The notes under the pieces were generated by a model. It made no database searches and had not been told where the DNA came from. It was given only the letters and a program-made list of their open reading frames with translations. A stretch of 64,000 bases of DNA from positions 2,356,001-2,420,000 of the forward strand of contig NZ_JQCR01000002.1 in NCBI RefSeq assembly GCF_000757885.1, read 5' to 3'. This DNA is from Paenibacillus wynnii (GTDB taxonomy: Bacteria > Bacillota > Bacilli > Paenibacillales > Paenibacillaceae). Below are positions 33,703 to 42,987 of the stretch, in pieces. Positions within the stretch are counted from its first letter, which is position 1, and every line of letters starts with the position of its first letter. A program made the position numbers and the translations under genes.

Positions 33703-34695
33703 ATGAAACAAAAACTTCGCTGGGGAATCATGGGTTGTGCCCAAATTGCGACAGGATCAGTTATGCCCGCAATTGTAGAATCTGAGAGTGGAGTCATTCA
33801 GGGTATAGCCAGCCGTGGGCTGGAGAAAAGCAGTGCTGTAGCCGCAGAGTTCGGAGTGAAAAATGCCTATGGAAGCTATGAAGAACTGCTTAGCGATGAG
33901 GAGGTCGATGCTGTTTATATCCCGCTTCCTAATCACCTACACCGGGAGTGGGTGATCCGAGCTGCGGAAGCTGGCAAGCATGTGCTGTGCGAAAAACCGA
34001 TTGCGCTCAACAGCAGTGAAGCTGCAGAAATGGTCGATGCCTGTAATAAGGCGGGTGTACATCTGGCAGAGGCCTACATGTATCGGCATCATCCGCGGAT
34101 TTCTGAGGTGCAGGCGCTGATTGCAAGTGGTGAAATTGGGGATCTTCGGTCCATCCGGGGTACTTTCACCTACAATGATGCCGGAGATACTACTAATATT
34201 CGCTTCCGGTCGGATTGGGGCGGCGGATCATTATATGATATTGGCTGTTATCCGTTAACCGCAGCACGGTTGCTGTATGGTGTGGAGCCGGAAGCGGTGA
34301 CGGTGCATGCTATTTTCTCTCCCGAGCATGACAATGTGGATATGATGGCCTCGGGTCTGGTGGAGTTTCCAGGGGGTCTGAGTCTGATTTTTGACTGCGG
34401 AATGTGGGCTTACAACCGCCAGTTTCTGGAGATCACAGGCACGGAAGGAAGAATAGAGATCCCCATGCCGTTTAATGCCAGATATGAGGATGCTGACTTT
34501 TCTGTACATACTGCAGACGGTACGCGTCTCGTAAAAGCAACGGGGGCTAATCCTTATGTTAATCAGGTGGATAATTTCGCAGCAGCAGTCTTCGAAGGAA
34601 GTCCTCTATATAAGGCGGAAGATGCGATATCCAATATGATTCTGCTGGAAACCTGCCTTCGTTCAGCCAAAGAACGGGTAAGATTTACTCTGTGA
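33703..34695 (+). CDS. Gfo/Idh/MocA-family oxidoreductase
   Basis: A 330-residue NAD(P)-dependent oxidoreductase. The N-terminal Rossmann domain has GIMGCAQIATG, VYIPLPNHLHREW and the signature EKPIALNSSEA. The C-terminal alpha/beta domain contains DIGCYPLTAARLLYG, whose Asp/His-type residues face the sugar. Members act on sugars, inositols or amino sugars, and YMYRHHP after the EKP motif resembles the glucose-fructose-oxidoreductase-like branch. ATG 33703 is 6 bases from GAGGTG. It is a single gene preceded by repeat copy C. Confidence 0.87.
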   Translation: MKQKLRWGIMGCAQIATGSVMPAIVESESGVIQGIASRGLEKSSAVAAEFGVKNAYGSYEELLSDEEVDAVYIPLPNHLHREWVIRAAEAGKHVLCEKPIALNSSEAAEMVDACNKAGVHLAEAYMYRHHPRISEVQALIASGEIGDLRSIRGTFTYNDAGDTTNIRFRSDWGGGSLYDIGCYPLTAARLLYGVEPEAVTVHAIFSPEHDNVDMMASGLVEFPGGLSLIFDCGMWAYNRQFLEITGTEGRIEIPMPFNARYEDADFSVHTADGTRLVKATGANPYVNQVDNFAAAVFEGSPLYKAEDAISNMILLETCLRSAKERVRFTL

Positions 34696-34930
34696 TAAGT
34701 ACCGTCAAATATGGACATTTGTTGCGCATCTAAAAAAAAGGGCTCAAAACCCAGTATTTTCTTAGACAGTCCGTCAAATACAGGGTAAAATATGGGCGTA
34801 ACCGTATCTTCTTGGGATACCTATAATCATTACGCACTCTTCCATTTATCCAATATTCGTGTACTGATCCTTCTAAGAAATGCACTGCAGCGATTGTGAT
34901 AATTATTTTAACGGGTGAAGAGGTTGACAG

Positions 34931-36943
34931 ATGGATCAAATGGGAATCCACTATAATAATTGGATTGTTCTATTATCATTCGTATTAGCGGTAACAGCGG
35001 CATATTCGGCTATTAATCTGATTTCGCAAGTATCCCATTCGATGGGCAGAATTCGGAGTTTATGGCTTTTATCGGGAGCATGTGTCCTGGGCAGCGGGAT
35101 TTGGGCCATGCATTTTGTCGGTATTTTGGCGAGCCGTATGCCTTTTGAGGTTGGGTATCATCCGGGTATGGCCTTTTTGTCCATGCTGGTGGGCATGTTT
35201 GCCTGTTACTTGGCACTTCGGTTTGTTTTTACACCATATCCTAAGCGATGGCGGCTTATTGTGAGTTCTATTATACTTGGGACCGGCATTTCCGGAATGC
35301 ATTACATAGGTATGTTCTCTATGGAGATTGAGGCAACCATTCATTATAGCTTACTAAAGCAGGCACTTTCGTTCATGATCGCTGTATTATTTTCCTATAT
35401 GGGGATTTATTTATTTACAAGATTCAAAGACGATCGAGGCTTCAGTAAATGGAAGCTCTGTTCTGCACTTTGCATAGGCATTGCAATGACGGGTATGCAT
35501 TACACCAGCATAAGTGCAAGTTATTTTGAGTACGATGTATGGAACAGCACCAAGCCTTTCCTGATGCAGACGGATGTTATTTTGCTCACGGGGGTTTCGT
35601 TGGTAACGCTGTTTATGTTCACGATTTCCGGTGGGGCCGTATTTTTGGATCGTAATGTGCTTGAACGTATGGCCTATCATGATCCGCTGACAGAACTGCC
35701 GAACCGTCACGGCTTGGAGAGGTATTTTGAGAGTGACTTTTTCAGAGGGACTTCCGGTGCGGTGTTTTTTATTGACCTGGACCGCTTTAAGTCAATCAAT
35801 GATACATTGGGTCATGATATCGGGGATATGCTGCTGCAGGAGGTTGCTGGCAGGTTGGAGAACTGTATCGGTGACAATGGCAAGGTATTCAGGCTGGGCG
35901 GTGATGAATTTCTGATCGCTCTTCCACACTGTACCTTAGAAGAGGCCGGAGAGAGTGCCCAAGGTATTTTACAGGAGGTCAAGAAGCCTTACACGATTGA
36001 GGATAATGAGCTGTATGTTACCGCTAGTGTGGGGATTAGCTTAACACCTGTCCACGGGACGGACCGTTCTGCACTAATGAAGGCTGCGGATACCGCACTA
36101 TATACCTCCAAGGATTCCGGAAAGAACAAATTTAGCGTGTTTGACCTAGAGATGAACCGCTATCAAGTGCGCCGAATGTCCCTCGAGAAGGATTTGCGTA
36201 AGGCACTGGCCAGGTCGGAGTTCATGGTGGTGTATCAACCGAAATGGGATTCGATCACAAATGTTACGGTTGGCCTTGAATCGCTGCTGCGTTGGAGACA
36301 TCCGGAGCACGGTATTATCTCTCCAGTGGAATTTATTCCAATTGCAGAAGAGACAGGTCTTATTGTTCCCATTACGTATTGGATGCTGCATGAAGTCTGC
36401 AGTCAGAATATGCTTTGGCATAAGGAAGATGTTGCGACTGTTGCAGTGTCTATCAATATGTCGGCACGTATGTTTGAGGGTGAGAGCCTATACGACATTG
36501 TTGAAGAGGCCTTGACTCGTTCGGGTCTTGCCCCTCATTTTCTAGAGCTGGAGATTACAGAATCGATTGCCATGAACAATATGGAAGAGACTGTAGTGCT
36601 GCTGTCCAAGCTAAGGAAGCTCGGAGTAAGAGTGTCATTGGACGATTTCGGTACCGGGTTCTCATCCTTAGGCAGTTTAGATGAAATACCGATCAACACG
36701 CTCAAGATTGATCAGGTATTCATCCGCAAAAGCAAGATGCACTCCAAGAAGGCCATTATAAGTAATATTATTGCGATTGCGGCTAACCTTAATATGGAAG
36801 TTATCGCGGAAGGTGTAGAGACCACAGAGCAGATTGAACTGCTGCAGTCACTGGGCTGCACGGTCATGCAGGGGTATTACTATGGTAAGCCTATGCCGGT
36901 GAATGAATTAGGACAGTGGTTTTTGGATAAAAAAGCAGTCTAA
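34931..36943 (+). CDS. MHYT-GGDEF-EAL c-di-GMP signalling protein
   Basis: A 670-residue protein. The membrane part (1-225) has seven helices and three MHYT-type repeats: AMHFVGI, GMHYIGM and GMHYTSI, thought to bind copper and sense a gas or redox signal. GGDEF (about 245-400) has RLGGDEF intact with no RxxD site upstream. In the EAL domain (about 415-660) the name motif is ESL (LESLLRW), with the catalytic Glu kept; EITES, DDFGTGFSSL, KIDQVF and EGVET are intact. GAAGAGG precedes the ATG. The 235-base gap upstream shows no other gene. Confidence 0.9.
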   Translation: MDQMGIHYNNWIVLLSFVLAVTAAYSAINLISQVSHSMGRIRSLWLLSGACVLGSGIWAMHFVGILASRMPFEVGYHPGMAFLSMLVGMFACYLALRFVFTPYPKRWRLIVSSIILGTGISGMHYIGMFSMEIEATIHYSLLKQALSFMIAVLFSYMGIYLFTRFKDDRGFSKWKLCSALCIGIAMTGMHYTSISASYFEYDVWNSTKPFLMQTDVILLTGVSLVTLFMFTISGGAVFLDRNVLERMAYHDPLTELPNRHGLERYFESDFFRGTSGAVFFIDLDRFKSINDTLGHDIGDMLLQEVAGRLENCIGDNGKVFRLGGDEFLIALPHCTLEEAGESAQGILQEVKKPYTIEDNELYVTASVGISLTPVHGTDRSALMKAADTALYTSKDSGKNKFSVFDLEMNRYQVRRMSLEKDLRKALARSEFMVVYQPKWDSITNVTVGLESLLRWRHPEHGIISPVEFIPIAEETGLIVPITYWMLHEVCSQNMLWHKEDVATVAVSINMSARMFEGESLYDIVEEALTRSGLAPHFLELEITESIAMNNMEETVVLLSKLRKLGVRVSLDDFGTGFSSLGSLDEIPINTLKIDQVFIRKSKMHSKKAIISNIIAIAANLNMEVIAEGVETTEQIELLQSLGCTVMQGYYYGKPMPVNELGQWFLDKKAV

Positions 36944-37086
36944 AGCATAAATATCACATAACTATAAGCTGTGAATTTCTTGAATGTACATAGATCGCTT
37001 GTTGTAAAAGTGAGAGAGCTCTCATAATTACTGCAGGGCGGTCTTTTTAGTCTGGAATCATTACCTGAATGAATGCCGTAGCGTGA

Positions 37087-37578
37087 TTATTCTCCATATT
37101 TCTTTTTCCATTGTTCGGTCCATTCGGAATAACTCAATCCAGTGACTTCCTCCAATGTTTTACCGTCTACTGAATAACAACTTCCAACCATACCTTCCAC
37201 ATCGGGAAAAGAGTATCCGCCAATAACTTTACCTTCGGAGAGCATCACATACACATTACTCTTTGCATGATATATCTTTTCCAAAGGATGATTAGAAACG
37301 GTGAAGCCATATATGATTACTTTTTTTCCAAAGTACAAATCAGGCTCTGCCTGTTGAACGCCCCATGCCTGTTGAAAAGGCAGTGATTCTGGATGTCCGA
37401 AAAGTTTGCTCTTATCCAAAGTGTAGCTATAAACTTCACCTAGGGGGAAATCCACATAATATCCATGCTCCTTCACGTATTGTTTGGCAATTTTCTCATC
37501 ACTAGCCACCTGGCGGCTGCACCCAACAAAAATTAACGCAAATAAACTAATCAAAATCCCATAATATAAACTCCTCAC
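37087..37578 (-). CDS. Small lipoprotein, DUF4830-like
   Basis: A 163-residue protein starting at GTG 37578 with AGGGGGTG upstream. The 26-residue upstream extension would run into a terminator hairpin. A hydrophobic signal ends in FVGC (Cys about 20), a lipoprotein site with an unusual Phe at -3. The mature part opens KIAKQYVKEHGYYVDFPLGEV, and a VYVMLSEGKVIGGYSFPD strand follows, resembling DUF4830 proteins. Family call is tentative. It is probably anchored on the outer face of the membrane; function unknown. Confidence 0.7.
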   Translation of the reverse strand: MRSLYYGILISLFALIFVGCSRQVASDEKIAKQYVKEHGYYVDFPLGEVYSYTLDKSKLFGHPESLPFQQAWGVQQAEPDLYFGKKVIIYGFTVSNHPLEKIYHAKSNVYVMLSEGKVIGGYSFPDVEGMVGSCYSVDGKTLEEVTGLSYSEWTEQWKKKYGE

Positions 37579-37654
37579 TCTTGCACCCCCTATTTGGAAA
37601 ATACTCCTAACCCTTATACTGATCGAAATATTTGAAGTTGCGTAATTCTGCTTC

Positions 37655-37704
37655 ACACCAAGAAAAGGCAGCCCGTAATGTTACGGTCTGCCCTTTCTTG
37701 GTGT
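37655..37704. terminator. Long bidirectional-looking hairpin
   Basis: ACACCAAGAAA, GGCAG and CCGTAA pair with TTACGG, CTGCC and TTTCTTGGTGT; only two mismatched positions interrupt about 22 base pairs. It lies between selO and the lipoprotein gene and is followed by TTTAATAAAT only on the + strand. Confidence 0.65.
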
Positions 37705-37730
37705 TTAATAAATGGGCCCTATGGTTCGGA

Positions 37731-39206
37731 TCAGGTACCGCAAAAAGTACGGTAGGGATGGGCTGATGATTCAGGCATTGTGCAGAACTCAGCTTGTTCA
37801 GGTAAATGTTCGTAGGGGCTTGAGAGTGCTTCCAGAAGCCGCTCCATCACGTGGTAGTCTCCTTGGTTCACCGCGGAAGCAAGGGCTTCTTCTACCCGAT
37901 GGTTTCTAGGGATCAGCGCGGGATTACTGCTGCGCATCAATTGATGCGAAGAGGCATGAGGCTCCTGCTGCCTGCCTAGTCTCGCCTGCCACAGCTCCAG
38001 CCACTGCGAAAATTCAGCGGTGCCAGACAAAGCCGTATCCTCAAGCTTATCAAAAGTTAATGCGCGGAAGGTGTTGGTGTAATCCGCACGATACTTCTGC
38101 ATCATATGGAGCAGGCTCTCAATAAGGGGCTCATCCTGCGGCTCTTCATCAAACAATCCCAGTTTAGTTCTCATTCCCGTAAGCCAATTACGGTTAAACT
38201 GCTCACCAAAATCCGAGAGCGCGTCCTCAGCCAGTTGAACGGCCTTCTCCTCGTCATCGTGCAGCAGCGGCAATAGGGTTTCTGCGAATCTGGTAAGATT
38301 CCAAGCTGCAATCTGCGGCTGATTACCATAGGCGTAGCGGCCTTGAATGTCAATGGAGCTAAATACCGTTGCCGGGTCATAAGTATCCATGAATGCGCAA
38401 GGACCGTAATCTATGGTTTCTCCGCTAAGAGCCATGTTATCGGTGTTCATCACTCCGTGAATAAAACCAACAAGCTGCCATTTGGCGATTAGCACAGCCT
38501 GACGCTTGATAACTTCCTGAAGAAGGCGAAGATAGCGATTCTCTTCAGCATCAATTTCTGGAAAATGCCTTTGCAATGTGTAATCGGCGAGAGCTTGGAG
38601 ATCCTCTGCGGTGCCCCATTTTGCAACGTATTGAAAGGTGCCGACCCGTAAGTGACTGGCAGCTACACGGGTCAGAACAGCACCGGGTTCTTCGGTGTCG
38701 CGGATGACGGGTTCACCGGTTGTTACCACCGCTAAACTGCGGGTGGTAGCAATACCAAGGGCATGCATGGCTTCGCTGATTATGTATTCGCGCAGCATCG
38801 GCCCTAGCGCAGCCCGGCCGTCTCCTCCCCTGGAGTAGGGCGTTCTACCTGAACCCTTAAGCTGAATGTCGTATCGCTCTGCTGTGGGAGTGATCTGTTC
38901 TCCAAGCAGCACAGCACGGCCATCCCCTAACTTGGTGAAATGCCCGAATTGGTGTCCTGCATAAGCCTGAGCAAGAGGGAAGGCGCCTTCGGGTACCTGA
39001 TTGCCGGCGAACACCGCTACGCCATCATTGCTTTGCAACGCTTGGACGTTCAACCCCAGTGAGGTCGCCAACGGATCATTAAGAATAATCAACTCAGGGG
39101 ATCGTACAGAAGTAGGGGCCTGTTTGGTGAAAATGGATTCCGGCAGACGAGCATAGCTGTTGTCGAAATTCCACCCTGTTTCTAGGGTTTTCTTTTTCTC
39201 TGTCAT
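37731..39206 (-). CDS. selO: SelO/YdiU protein adenylyltransferase (AMPylase)
   Basis: A 491-residue pseudokinase-fold enzyme. [11 protein letters not shown] opens it, [16 protein letters not shown] and [18 protein letters not shown] form the nucleotide region, and [22 protein letters not shown] holds the metal-binding residues. The C-terminus is YRTFCGT with Cys encoded by a normal codon, so it is not a selenoprotein. SelO transfers AMP to Ser/Thr/Tyr of target proteins, linked to oxidative stress. AGGAGGAG precedes the ATG. Length matches bacterial SelO. Confidence 0.93.
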   Translation of the reverse strand: MTEKKKTLETGWNFDNSYARLPESIFTKQAPTSVRSPELIILNDPLATSLGLNVQALQSNDGVAVFAGNQVPEGAFPLAQAYAGHQFGHFTKLGDGRAVLLGEQITPTAERYDIQLKGSGRTPYSRGGDGRAALGPMLREYIISEAMHALGIATTRSLAVVTTGEPVIRDTEEPGAVLTRVAASHLRVGTFQYVAKWGTAEDLQALADYTLQRHFPEIDAEENRYLRLLQEVIKRQAVLIAKWQLVGFIHGVMNTDNMALSGETIDYGPCAFMDTYDPATVFSSIDIQGRYAYGNQPQIAAWNLTRFAETLLPLLHDDEEKAVQLAEDALSDFGEQFNRNWLTGMRTKLGLFDEEPQDEPLIESLLHMMQKYRADYTNTFRALTFDKLEDTALSGTAEFSQWLELWQARLGRQQEPHASSHQLMRSSNPALIPRNHRVEEALASAVNQGDYHVMERLLEALSSPYEHLPEQAEFCTMPESSAHPYRTFCGT

Positions 39207-39325
39207 ATGGGCACTCCTCCTTTTTCTTTTGGCATATCTTTATACTTTCATTTCCCTATTTTATAGCATACAAAGAGTGCCTTTAGTGTTTGCACCTACC
39301 TATTTATTATACCCGTTTAAAGGGA

Positions 39326-39820
39326 TCAGCTGCTTGCTGCTGCTTGCTGGCTTTTCTGAATCGCATGCATGCCCATGATTACGGCAACAAGCTCATAAGT
39401 ATCCAAAAGTTCGCTTTTATTATTCAGATGAAAGGCACCTGAAGAGAACCAGTTGTTTATTTGTTCAAATTGGGCGACAAGCATTCCGGATTCATCGGCT
39501 ATCGCATATTCCTTAGAAAACGCAGGAGATGTAATCTCGTATTCACCTCGCCCCTGGGTCTCATAAGTAAATTTCTTGGTGAAAAAAGAAAGTCTGCTTC
39601 TTAATACACCTAATAGATCTCCATCGGCATCAGCAACCTCCCATTTACCTGAAAAAAATGGAAACTTCCCTTTGTATAGCAGATCACCGTTCTGCCCATA
39701 CACATCAATTGAAGCGCTGAATGCTCTCTTCAAATCGACATGACCGATGGTTTCTTCCTTGTCGTTGAGAATCTCCGTAATACCGGTACTAAAAAACTTA
39801 TCCCGAAAGTATAGGTTCAA
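39326..39820 (-). CDS. LURP-one-related / YxjI-like protein
   Basis: A 164-residue protein starting at TTG 39820, 8 bases from a full AAAGGAGG; the longer ATG reading would place that ribosome site inside the gene. The strand-rich sequence (KFFSTGITEILNDKEETIGHVDL, SASIDVYGQNGDLLYKGK, GVLRSRLSFFTKKFTYE) fits the tubby-like LURP-one/YxjI fold. Members may bind lipids; no enzymatic residues are known. It ends 119 bases before the selO start on the same strand. Confidence 0.75.
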   Translation of the reverse strand: MNLYFRDKFFSTGITEILNDKEETIGHVDLKRAFSASIDVYGQNGDLLYKGKFPFFSGKWEVADADGDLLGVLRSRLSFFTKKFTYETQGRGEYEITSPAFSKEYAIADESGMLVAQFEQINNWFSSGAFHLNNKSELLDTYELVAVIMGMHAIQKSQQAAASS

Positions 39821-39875
39821 TACACTCGCCTCCTTTGAAATCAATACGATGCAAAAAGTGTAAAGTTACACTTAT

Positions 39876-40052
39876 CCGGACTCAGAATCCGTTATTTCAC
39901 CAAATCGGGGCTATAACGAAGGCATGCGGACTCAGGAACGTTAATTACTTAAATAACCTCATTTCTAGCGCATTCCAAGGTAATAACGGATCCACAGTCC
40001 GCACAGCATCTAAAAGCCCGATTCTAGAGGAATAGCGGCTCCACAGTCCGCA
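39876..40052. repeat. Four-site intergenic element, family 3 copy 1
   Basis: Two direct units (TCCGGACTCAGAATCCGTTA at 39876 and GCGGACTCAGGAACGTTA at 39925) are followed by two inverted units (TAACGGATCCACAGTCCGC at 39984 and TAGCGGCTCCACAGTCCGC near 40033). Unit starts are about 48, 58 and 49 bases apart. The same four-part plan recurs at 59536-59714. No coding potential; it fills part of the 670-base gap between the LURP-one-like and chemoreceptor genes. Confidence 0.72.
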
Positions 40053-40205
40053 TCCTGTTGAGACTAATGTGTTAGGTGCGAGCGGTTTATAATACTCAAT
40101 AGAGAGCAGTAGGTGGTAATATATACAGCGACCAAAACCAGCTAAATAGTATGTCAAGTTAGATCCATTGGGCAAGAAAAGTTGGTCCATGGTAATTGAA
40201 TGTAC

Positions 40206-40271
40206 AAAGAAATCGCTCCTTTAAATGGTTGGTGGTAGACTTCCATTTGACCAAAGGGCGATTTCTTTTTT
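40206..40271. terminator. Long nested hairpin with T-run
   Basis: AAAGAAATCGCTCCTTT pairs with AAAGGGCGATTTCTTT, and inside it AAATGG pairs with CCATTT around TTGGTGGTAGACTT. TTTTTT ends the + strand side. No gene lies just upstream on that strand, so it may end an unrecognised small RNA or be a relic element. Confidence 0.5.
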
Positions 40272-40336
40272 GATTTTATGAGATTTTGAGTATGGTCTAC
40301 CGCTGAAACCAGCGGAGAGGACGGAATGATTGCGTA

Positions 40337-40415
40337 AAAGCGATAGCGTTCGCCTTTGTCTCCAGATGTACACTGCTAAGTGTAATTCAATACATCTGGA
40401 GACAACAGCGATTGT
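40337..40415. repeat. Family 2-like hairpin repeat, variant copy E
   Basis: GCGATAGCG, then TTTGTCTCCAGATGTA paired with TACATCTGGAGACAACAGCG around a short central ACTGCTAAGTGT. It shares the GGAGACAACAGCG end with copy B but is shorter and more symmetrical. Confidence 0.6.
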
Positions 40416-40490
40416 AGCAACGTTCCGTTCGCGGAGCGTCTCTCAGAACGCCTACTTACCAATTGCTCAAAAAAGAAGGACTGTCCCAGC

Positions 40491-42185
40491 TTATACTTTG
40501 AACTGGTCTACCAGAACCTGAAGCTTGTCCGCCATAGAGGATAGGAAAGCAGCCGAAGCCTCTACTTCCTCCATCGCCGCAAGCTGCTCTTGTGAAGAAG
40601 CTGACAAGCTCTCTGCTCCTGCGGCGGTTTGATTGGATATGTTCACGATGTTCTGAATAGAATGGACTAGCCCATCTGAAATCGTGGCCAGCTCCCGTAC
40701 CGTTGTAGATATCTGCTGGCTTTGAGCAGCCATTTCGGACACGGAGTTTTCAATCTCAGAGAAGGAATGTCCGGCAGACATAATCATCTCTTTGCCTTGG
40801 CCCATCTCATGGGTGGAACGCTTCATATTTTCTCCGGCTTTATCCATCTGATTAACAATTAAGCCTACCAATTCGCCAATTTGTCCGGCTGAGTTGGCAG
40901 AGCGTTCTGCAAGCTTCCGTACAGAGTTAGCAACTACAGCGAAGCCGCGGCCTTCTTCACCGGCGCGTGCTGCTTCAATAGCAGCATTCAGAGAGAGGAG
41001 GTTGGTTTCTTCGGCAATACTGGCAATTGTACCAACAATACTCTCAATCTCCTTGGAGTGGCTGGACAGGGAGTCTATAATGCCAGACAGATGCATGATG
41101 CTCTCATTCACAACCAACATCTGGCCTGTGCTGGAATCGATTGCCTCCCGGCCTGTACGGGCTTTCTCTGCGTTAATGACGGCGTTATTCATAGCTTTGT
41201 CAGCATTTCCGGCGATTTCCACAATAAAGCGTGACATGTCTTGTACCGCCTGATAACTGCCCTCCAAATTCTGCAGTTGAGTCTGTGATCCCTCGGCCAG
41301 CTCAATGGTAATGTTAACGCTATGCTCTCCGGCCCGGTTCGTCTCCTGGGCACTGGCAGATAACTCCTCTGATGATGAGGCGACTTGTAAGGAGGTATCA
41401 TTAACTTCCGTGATGAGTTTCCGCAGACTTAATGTCATATCGTTGAAGTCACGGGCAAGGGTACCGATCTCGTCCTTGCTGTTGAATAGAATTGGGTCAT
41501 GAGTAAGATCGCCCTTGGCAACGAGATTAACGGATGTAGACAGCTTGGATAGTGGACTAACCATGCGGCGGATCAAGAGATACGCGATCAGAATAGCAAT
41601 AATTAAGATAGATGACCCTATAATAAAGGGCTGTACAATAATATCCATGGTCCGTTCCTGAATCAAGGGACCGTCGAAATTAATAGCCATTAAAGCAACG
41701 ATAGGTTTAGTGGGGTCGTGGTCCTGATAGATGGGTCCGTAGCCTGTTTTAAGAGAGATGCCTTCATATGTATAGATCTCGGAGTAAGTGGAGTGCTTCA
41801 TGGTGGTGATCGTTTTCTTGTCCTCTTCGTTGAAATAGAAGGAGTCTCCAGCCTTATAGCCTCTATTTTTGAAACTGCTGTCGGCGGCTAGAACCTTGCC
41901 ATCCAGAGACAGGATAAAGGCTTCCTTAAAGATTGGCTTGTGCTTAATGATCCAGCTGATCCGATCCTCAATGGCTTTTAGTTTGCTGTTATCACCCGCT
42001 ACAAGAGCGGCGATATCCTTTGGATCAATAAGGCCTGTAGTAATATTAGCGCATCCTACCAATTCAATACCGGCAGCCTCATCCACCTGATTATGAGCCG
42101 TTCGGTAACCGACAAACCCTATGGATGATCCCACAAGCAGCAAAACAATAAGCATCATCCATGTTAATTTAGTTGCTAACTTCAT
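40491..42185 (-). CDS. Methyl-accepting chemotaxis protein
   Basis: A 564-residue chemoreceptor. Helix 1 is at about 8-28, an extracellular Cache-like sensor at 30-178, helix 2 at 180-200 and HAMP ([22 protein letters not shown] onward) to about 255. The signalling domain has the conserved hairpin tip [33 protein letters not shown]. It reports ligand binding to CheA/CheW. The sensor ligand is unknown. A GGTGGGAT site precedes ATG 42185. It stands alone after an AT-rich 299-base region shared with a divergent marR gene. Confidence 0.92.
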   Translation of the reverse strand: MKLATKLTWMMLIVLLLVGSSIGFVGYRTAHNQVDEAAGIELVGCANITTGLIDPKDIAALVAGDNSKLKAIEDRISWIIKHKPIFKEAFILSLDGKVLAADSSFKNRGYKAGDSFYFNEEDKKTITTMKHSTYSEIYTYEGISLKTGYGPIYQDHDPTKPIVALMAINFDGPLIQERTMDIIVQPFIIGSSILIIAILIAYLLIRRMVSPLSKLSTSVNLVAKGDLTHDPILFNSKDEIGTLARDFNDMTLSLRKLITEVNDTSLQVASSSEELSASAQETNRAGEHSVNITIELAEGSQTQLQNLEGSYQAVQDMSRFIVEIAGNADKAMNNAVINAEKARTGREAIDSSTGQMLVVNESIMHLSGIIDSLSSHSKEIESIVGTIASIAEETNLLSLNAAIEAARAGEEGRGFAVVANSVRKLAERSANSAGQIGELVGLIVNQMDKAGENMKRSTHEMGQGKEMIMSAGHSFSEIENSVSEMAAQSQQISTTVRELATISDGLVHSIQNIVNISNQTAAGAESLSASSQEQLAAMEEVEASAAFLSSMADKLQVLVDQFKV

Positions 42186-42430
42186 TCTCTATCCCACCAG
42201 CCTCGATATTTTGTTTTCAGTGATCTTATATCACTGCTACGATTATAGCGTATCAGTGTAAAGAGAGCATTAGCATCAATGTTGTGTTTTTGTGTCGGAT
42301 TATGCTCTTTTTTGTAAGAAAAACTGATATTTTCAAAGTATAAGGCAAATGATCAGAAAAAGTATATAGATCAATATAAAAGTGCAGCTTATAGGTAACA
42401 AAAACTTTTAATCCAAGGTTATTGAATCTA

Positions 42431-42444
42431 CATCATATATGATG
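42431..42444. promoter_or_regulatory. Palindrome CATCATATATGATG, candidate MarR operator
   Basis: A perfect 14-bp palindrome lies 41 bases before the marR-type gene, a usual place for autoregulation. It could also act on the divergent chemoreceptor gene. Confidence 0.5.
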
Positions 42445-42484
42445 ATACGCTAAGGGTATAACATACAACCGGGAGCTGAACAGG

Positions 42485-42916
42485 ATGTCGCAAGAAATGG
42501 ACCCGCTAGTCGAAAGTATAGGATTATCCATGTGGAGGGTTCAACGGAAGATTATATTGGGGATGAATACGCAGAAAGAGCTGGGACTCACCTTCCCTCA
42601 ATATTCTCTTCTGAGTATGATTGCCAAGGAAAAGAAATCACGGGTTATCCAGCTGGCGGATAAAATGGAAGTCAAATCGAGTGCGGTTACGGTTATGCTG
42701 GATCGGATGGAAATACTGGGCCTAATCAGCCGTGAAACGGATGAGAATGATCGAAGAGCCGTTGTAGTTACGATTACTGACAAAGGTCAACGTATTCAAA
42801 CGGAGGGGAAACGACGTTCCGAGATGCTGCTCGGTCAATACTTATCTATTCTAGAGCCGGATGAGCTGAAAAGGTTTGCCGAGTATTTCGAAAGAATTGT
42901 CATTCAAGAACCTTAG
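42485..42916 (+). CDS. MarR-family transcriptional regulator 1
   Basis: A 143-residue winged-helix protein: SLLSMIAKEKKSRVIQLADKM, the recognition helix in VKSSAVTVMLDRMEILGLISRETDENDRRAVVV and the wing DENDRRAVVVTITDKG. The DxRxxxV motif confirms the family. It probably dimerises and binds the palindrome upstream. No co-transcribed target follows; a convergent terminator comes next, so its targets are itself, the divergent chemoreceptor or genes elsewhere. Confidence 0.9.
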   Translation: MSQEMDPLVESIGLSMWRVQRKIILGMNTQKELGLTFPQYSLLSMIAKEKKSRVIQLADKMEVKSSAVTVMLDRMEILGLISRETDENDRRAVVVTITDKGQRIQTEGKRRSEMLLGQYLSILEPDELKRFAEYFERIVIQEP

Positions 42917-42942
42917 AAAGCTGCAAAAGGATATATAAAAAG

Positions 42943-42982
42943 GAAGAAGGCCATGCCCCGAACTGGGTGCATGGCCTTCTTC
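42943..42982. terminator. Bidirectional terminator
   Basis: GAAGAAGGCCATGC pairs with GCATGGCCTTCTTC between the convergent marR-type and LtaS-like genes, in effect serving both. Confidence 0.75.
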
Positions 42983-42987
42983 AGGTA

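Noticed and set aside
37578-37656. Longer N-terminus for the small lipoprotein
   Set aside because: The extra 26 residues would be encoded within the terminator hairpin and would bury the lipoprotein signal; GTG 37578 has a strong ribosome site.
37731-39206. SelO considered as a selenoprotein
   Set aside because: The C-terminal residue that is selenocysteine in some eukaryotes is an ordinary Cys codon (YRTFCGT), and there is no internal TGA.
39876-40052. Regularly spaced repeats considered as a CRISPR array
   Set aside because: Only four units, half of them inverted, imperfect, with 48-58 base periods and no cas genes nearby.
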